Positions 6,898-7,242 of a stretch of DNA of 7,242 nt are shown here, one piece after another. Source of the DNA: Bacilli bacterium. Lineage in GTDB: Bacteria > Bacillota_I > Bacilli_A > ML615J-28 > CAG-698. The position numbers and the translations under genes were made by a program. The DNA is taken from the NCBI GenBank assembly GCA_016282055.1, contig JAEEJT010000088.1:1-7242 (forward strand), written 5' to 3'. Under the pieces are notes generated by a model. The model had not been told where the DNA came from. It saw only the letters and a program-made list of their open reading frames with translations, and did no database searches. The stretch's first letter is position 1, and every line of letters begins with the position of its first letter.

Positions 6898-7242
6898 ATG
6901 ATTAATATTGCGATATTAGGATTAGGAACTGTTGGCTATGGCGTTTATGACATTATTAAAAATAGTTCTTATTTAAAAAAAGTAAAAGTTAAAAAGATCT
7001 TAGACCGTGATTTATCAAGAAATGAAGAAGTGGGTAATATCATCACTAACGATTTTGAAGAAATCTTAAATGATGATGAAATAAAGGTTGTTGTTGAGAC
7101 AATGGGAGCTTTAAATTTCTCTTATGAGTGCATCAAACGAGCTATCATGAAGAAAAAACATGTAATAACAGCTAATAAAGAAGTTATTGCGGGACATTTA
7201 GAGGAACTAACAAAGCTCAAAAAAGAATATAAAGTATCTTTA
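6898..7242 (+). CDS. hom: Homoserine dehydrogenase, N-terminal part (3' partial)
   Basis: The first 115 residues of homoserine dehydrogenase are visible; the frame runs open off the window end. The enzyme reduces aspartate semialdehyde to homoserine with NAD(P)H, feeding ThrB. The N-terminus MINIAILGLGTVGYGVYDII is the family's Rossmann nucleotide-binding motif (GxGxxG at 8-13). VVVETMGA (64-71) corresponds to the usual VVE-MGG strand, and HVITANKEVIAGH (88-100) to the conserved VTANK segment with its catalytic-site lysine. The family normally has about 400-430 residues, so roughly three quarters is missing, including the substrate-binding domain and any C-terminal ACT domain. The start is fixed by a strong ribosome binding site. 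Confidence 0.95.
   Translation, partial: MINIAILGLGTVGYGVYDIIKNSSYLKKVKVKKILDRDLSRNEEVGNIITNDFEEILNDDEIKVVVETMGALNFSYECIKRAIMKKKHVITANKEVIAGHLEELTKLKKEYKVSL

Noticed and set aside
1..7242. CRISPR array, insertion sequence, tRNA or rRNA
   Set aside because: I found no spaced direct repeats, transposase-like frames with terminal repeats, or structured RNA genes on either strand.

Overview
The window is AT-rich, has strong Shine-Dalgarno sites (AAGGAG, AGGAGG) and uses the standard bacterial code. Every tryptophan codon I checked is TGG, and no TGA interrupts about 2,000 sense codons; the one TGA is the thrC stop. This fits a low-GC Bacillota (Firmicutes) genome, perhaps an uncultured gut or host-associated Bacilli/Erysipelotrichia-like or Clostridia-like lineage. 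The exact lineage is inference.

Left part (1-3796): the 3' end of a large RHS/YD-repeat surface or secreted protein whose reading frame is already open at base 1. The visible order is one or two LamG/concanavalin-A-like domains, degenerate YD repeats, a canonical RHS core ending in DPEG, and a 170-residue C-terminal module. A second gene overlaps its 3' end by 17 bases. It encodes a 288-residue protein with one N-terminal membrane anchor and a probable beta-rich extracytoplasmic domain. The layout resembles a polymorphic-toxin gene followed by an immunity or accessory gene, but neither the tail nor the partner has a function I recognise.

Middle (3797-4099): 303 non-coding bases. They hold a 13-bp hairpin with a T-run (probable terminator), then a sigma-A-type promoter and a strong ribosome binding site. 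No T-box, riboswitch or leader peptide is visible.

Right part (4100-7242): a compact threonine biosynthesis operon in the order thrC (threonine synthase), thrB (homoserine kinase), an ACT-domain protein of the UPF0735/PheB type, and hom (homoserine dehydrogenase, cut by the window end). Hom makes homoserine, ThrB phosphorylates it and ThrC converts O-phosphohomoserine to threonine. The first three genes overlap by 8 bases at each junction, and the hom Shine-Dalgarno overlaps the preceding stop codon, so translational coupling is likely. The ACT protein is a plausible amino-acid-sensing regulator of the pathway. No clearly new system is visible. The least explained part is the RHS C-terminal module with its overlapping membrane-protein gene.
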